From an uncultured Kordia sp. (GTDB taxonomy: Bacteria > Bacteroidota > Bacteroidia > Flavobacteriales > Flavobacteriaceae), in contig NZ_CANLEA010000013.1 of the NCBI RefSeq assembly GCF_947489565.1, positions 149,969-213,968 of the forward strand: DNA of 64,000 nucleotides. The letters are read 5' to 3'. Below, one piece after another: positions 61,039 through 64,000 of this stretch. Under the pieces are notes generated by a model that saw nothing but the letters and a program-made list of their open reading frames with translations, ran no database searches and was not told the origin of the DNA. The number at the start of each line of letters is the position of its first letter. Position 1 is the stretch's first letter. The position numbers and the translations under genes were made by a program.

Positions 61039-64000
61039 TTATTTAGAAGTATCATTGTCATCATCTACTCTCCTATCCATAATACGTTCGTAAATTTTCT
61101 TGACTTCTTTGGATAATGTTGAATCAAATTCTGGATCGTTATCTTTTTCAATGGCAACACGAATGGCTTCTTCAATGATATACCACGCCATATTTCTATT
61201 TTTAAAATCCATCACAGGTTTGGCAGTGTATGGAAGTGCTGTATATGTTCCTAAATTATATTTAGCATCTTTTCGTTGCCAGCGACAGAAATCTAAAATG
61301 ATGGGAATGATTTTGACTTGCTTGCTTGGCATTACGTTGTCTTCAATTTCTTGTTGACGACGTGCAATAGCCGTTTTGATTTCGTGTTCTTTGATGTATT
61401 TGGTAGCTAAAAAGTTGGGACTCACCATAAAAAAGATAATATCAGCTTGATTGAATTTCTCTTGAATTTCTTTATTCCATTCTGTACCAGCTTCCAATTG
61501 TGAGCAATACCAAGGGTTTTCAATCAATCCATCGTCATGTAGTGGTACTAAATTTTTGATAAATTCATTCACTAATTTTAAATCGTCTTTGGAATAACTG
61601 ATGGCTACTTTTTTTAGAATTCCTTTATGTTGATTATCTAAATATTGATTGAATTGAAATACTGAAAATGTTTTTTGAATAGAGCTATCGTCATAATCAA
61701 AGGCTTTGATTGTATAGATTCCATTTGCAACATTATCATTGAGTTGCTGTACATGTACATAGTATTTTCCATCTACGCTCACACCTATTTTTATTTTAGT
61801 ACTATTCCAGTTCGCATTTTTAGGTCTGTATTGTTTTCCCTCCATTCGTTTTGAGATGACCCTACTTTCAGTATCTTCTACTGCTACTAAATTATCTTGA
61901 TCATATAAGCTTCCATCAGCTTCTTTAATCGTGTTTAATATAAAATCGACCACATCCTTCTGTAACTGCTTATTTTTTTCTTGCTGATCTCCATACAATA
62001 ACAAACGCATTTGTTTTCGGTCATATTCTATCAATAATAGTTGTCCATCTTTTTCAATAACCAAGCCTTTTTGCCAAAACATATAAGAATCATCTTTTTT
62101 GATCACACCCGCATACTCTGAAAAAATATCGAGCAAAATACTATTCATCAAATAATGATCGGTGGACACAATAATGTTGGCAATTCCAAATGTATATTCT
62201 TTCAATAATTGCAGCCAAACAGGTGATTCTTCTGGTAAATATTGTGGAGCGAACCAATCGCCTTCTTTGGTTTTAAAGATTAATTTAAATGCACTTAAGA
62301 GTGTTTCTAATTCTTGGGCAGATAATTGTAGTTTATTGTTTTTTGCAGCTTTGGTTAACTCGTTTGTTATTTTTCCATTCTTATTTTTAAGATTTGGATT
62401 TAAAATTTTATCATAAATCAACTCTAGTAAAACTTCTGGTTTTAAAAATATTTTTTCTGGAAGATGTTTATGAAAATATAATAAACAACCTGCTCTATGT
62501 AGCGTTTGTAAAATGACACCATCTTTTTCGGAAAACTCTTCTTTATAGGCTTCAAGTGTCCAAATGGCTTCGTTTGAAGCTACTAAAGCATCTCTTATTT
62601 TGGTATAAATTGGTGGATAGGTATTTTTTTGATACAACATGTCAATACGTTCTTCCAACAATTCAAACATGCCTTGTAAGCGTTTTTGATACAACAAACT
62701 TACCGAACAGGCATTGAGCATAAAAGAAGGTTTGTCATTATCTTTTTCTTCATGTGGTGAATAAATATTGAACTTATTCAAATAGCTAGCTGTTGGAAAA
62801 TGTGAATAGAATTCTACGCTTTTATCTTTGTCTGCATGATCAATATGAGTTTCCACCAAGACCATTTCGATGGCATTTTTACCTTTACTCAATTGCTCCG
62901 CACAGCGCAACCAATAGTCCAACTCAAAGACTTCTTCATTTTCTTTACGGGTTTCTGGTGGCATTTTTGACCATAGCAATACATGCAATGCGCCCGCACT
63001 AAAAAACAATTGATGTGTGGCATGAAAATATTCTTGTCCTCCAAAATCCCAAATATGCAAACGTGGCATTATGTCCTGTTCTTCGAACTCTTCATAGACC
63101 AAACCATGTGTAGAGTCACTATCTTCAGGATACGCTTTTGTAATTTCCTTAGCTGTATGCCACTGTTTCCAAAAGTCTAATAAATTAGATTTCCCAATAT
63201 TGGTATTTCCTAATAGCAATATTTTGACATCTTTTATGAGAAGTTCTTTTTCTTCATTTTTTTGAGACTTTTGTTGCTCTTGCAATCTTCGAACAACTTC
63301 TTGCGCAGAACCTTGTAGAATATCTTCCTTAACATTTTTAATGGGATTATTTTTAAGATTTAAATATCGTAATGAAGTTAGATTCACGATACTACTAATA
63401 TCTTGAATTTTATTATCAGAAAGATACAAATCAATCAATGACGTCAACTTGGAAAGTACTTGGATATCTTGAATTTGATTAGAAGAAAGACGCAACTCAT
63501 TCAATGAAGTTAACTTAGAAAGTGCCTGGATATCTTGAATTTGATTAGAAAAAAGAGACAAGGTAGTCAAAGAAGTCAGCTTAGAAAGTCCTTGAATATC
63601 TTGAATTTTATTATCAGAAAGATACAAGGAAGTCAAGGAAGTCAATTCGGAAAGTGCTTGGATACCTTGAATTTGGTTAGATCTAAGATACAACGCAGTC
63701 AAGGAAGTCAACTTGGAAAGAACTCGGATATCTTGAATTTTATTATCAGAAAGATGCAACCAAGTCAATGAAGTCAACTTGGAAAGTGCTTGGATATCTT
63801 GAATTTGATTAAAAAAAAGAGACAAGGTAGTCAAAGAAGTCAGCTTGGAAAGTCCTTGAATATCTTGAATTTTATTATCATAAAGATACAACGAAGTCAA
63901 TAAAGTCAAGTTAGAAAGTACTTGGATATCTTGAATTTTATTATCAGAAAGATGCAACCAAGTCAATGAAGTCAACTTGGAAAGTGCTTGGATATCTTGA
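61039..64000 (-). CDS. LRR-Roc-COR-TIR protein, N-terminus beyond window
   Basis: At least 986 residues, open to the right edge; the true start lies outside. The part seen has ~10 leucine-rich repeats (22 residues each, LTSLYLSDNKIQDI theme), a Roc GTPase with P-loop LLLGNTNIGKSNLL, DFGGQEYFHATH (G3) and VETHID (G4), a COR-like region with a winged segment, and a C-terminal TIR domain (VAISYSKDDLKLVNEFI ... WYCSQLEAGTEWNKEI). TIR domains in bacteria often cleave NAD. This is a STAND-like or ROCO-type receptor architecture: LRR sensor, GTPase switch, TIR effector. A defence or signalling role is likely but inferred. Confidence 0.85.
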   Translation of the reverse strand, partial: QDIQALSKLTSLTWLHLSDNKIQDIQVLSNLTLLTSLYLYDNKIQDIQGLSKLTSLTTLSLFFNQIQDIQALSKLTSLTWLHLSDNKIQDIRVLSKLTSLTALYLRSNQIQGIQALSELTSLTSLYLSDNKIQDIQGLSKLTSLTTLSLFSNQIQDIQALSKLTSLNELRLSSNQIQDIQVLSKLTSLIDLYLSDNKIQDISSIVNLTSLRYLNLKNNPIKNVKEDILQGSAQEVVRRLQEQQKSQKNEEKELLIKDVKILLLGNTNIGKSNLLDFWKQWHTAKEITKAYPEDSDSTHGLVYEEFEEQDIMPRLHIWDFGGQEYFHATHQLFFSAGALHVLLWSKMPPETRKENEEVFELDYWLRCAEQLSKGKNAIEMVLVETHIDHADKDKSVEFYSHFPTASYLNKFNIYSPHEEKDNDKPSFMLNACSVSLLYQKRLQGMFELLEERIDMLYQKNTYPPIYTKIRDALVASNEAIWTLEAYKEEFSEKDGVILQTLHRAGCLLYFHKHLPEKIFLKPEVLLELIYDKILNPNLKNKNGKITNELTKAAKNNKLQLSAQELETLLSAFKLIFKTKEGDWFAPQYLPEESPVWLQLLKEYTFGIANIIVSTDHYLMNSILLDIFSEYAGVIKKDDSYMFWQKGLVIEKDGQLLLIEYDRKQMRLLLYGDQQEKNKQLQKDVVDFILNTIKEADGSLYDQDNLVAVEDTESRVISKRMEGKQYRPKNANWNSTKIKIGVSVDGKYYVHVQQLNDNVANGIYTIKAFDYDDSSIQKTFSVFQFNQYLDNQHKGILKKVAISYSKDDLKLVNEFIKNLVPLHDDGLIENPWYCSQLEAGTEWNKEIQEKFNQADIIFFMVSPNFLATKYIKEHEIKTAIARRQQEIEDNVMPSKQVKIIPIILDFCRWQRKDAKYNLGTYTALPYTAKPVMDFKNRNMAWYIIEEAIRVAIEKDNDPEFDSTLSKEVKKIYERIMDRRVDDDNDTSK
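63370..64000 (-). repeat. Tandem 66-bp LRR-encoding repeats
   Basis: About ten units of 22 codons with few differences; several units are identical at the DNA level (TCTTGAATTTTATTATCAGA recurs many times). A site for length variation that continues beyond the window. Confidence 0.85.

Noticed and set aside
63973..63975. Apparent start of the LRR-Roc-TIR gene inside the window
   Set aside because: It would be a TTG inside a leucine-rich repeat; the frame is open to the window edge, so the gene is partial.
63370..64000. Regular 66-bp direct repeats considered as a CRISPR array
   Set aside because: The repeats encode in-frame leucine-rich repeats with no spacer variation of CRISPR type. The same applies to the 99-bp ankyrin and 243-bp arrays.

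Overview
The window looks like chromosome of a marine-type Flavobacteriaceae bacterium (phylum Bacteroidota). The evidence is low GC content, weak Shine-Dalgarno signals, three proteins with type IX secretion (T9SS) C-terminal sorting domains, several lipoproteins with LytTR/LytS-type two-component regulators, a SelO homologue, and M56/BlaI regulation. The gene style would fit Kordia or a relative, but I cannot prove the genus. I see no rRNA, tRNA, CRISPR array, transposase or integrase.

Layout. 1-4.1 kb: a truncated LytS-type kinase, three TolB/PD40 propeller proteins (two are tandem lipoprotein paralogues) and a DUF4494 protein. 4.4-9.4 kb: a compact, very AT-rich three-gene operon, C5 cytosine methyltransferase - double GHKL ATPase/histidine-kinase-like protein - receiver-domain protein with a large unknown C-terminus. 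It looks like an epigenetic or phage-defence system. 9.5-22.2 kb: a LytTR regulator with its membrane kinase, two beta-lactamase-fold serine hydrolases (one has lost its catalytic residues), an unrecognised four-gene operon, an S41-like protein and a TPR histidine kinase. 22.3-27.8 kb: metabolic and secreted proteins (DinB-like, T9SS serine protease, M18 aminopeptidase).

27.85-33.6 kb: an AT-rich island bounded by a 24-bp near-identical direct repeat. It carries a probable ABC-three-component (ABC-3C) conflict system: a lipase-like hydrolase, a middle component and an SMC/Rad50-like ATPase with zinc-hook motif. The ATPase ends in a LytTR-like DNA-binding domain, which is unusual. A divergent coiled-coil ORF and an XRE regulator share an inverted-repeat operator next to it. 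33.8-48 kb: mostly ordinary genes (Bcr/CflA efflux, vanadium haloperoxidase-like T9SS protein, S8 protease, cold-shock protein, hydrolase-OsmC fusion, SelO, TruC-like pseudouridine synthase, ExbD) plus an overlooked 51-codon ORF that looks like a ribosomal peptide (RiPP, lanthipeptide-type) precursor with a double-glycine leader.

48-64 kb: a 1532-residue T9SS multidomain protein with five near-identical DUF5011 units, a patatin-like lipase, a flavin amine oxidase, a BlaI repressor with three palindromic operators and a BlaR1-like M56 sensor whose extracytoplasmic domain is a long ankyrin array, a repeat-rich intergenic stretch, and an LRR-Roc-TIR protein cut by the right edge. The strongest candidates for undescribed biology are the methyltransferase/GHKL/receiver operon, the LytTR-tailed ABC-3C system, the four-gene operon at 15.6-18.2 kb, and the M56-ankyrin sensor.
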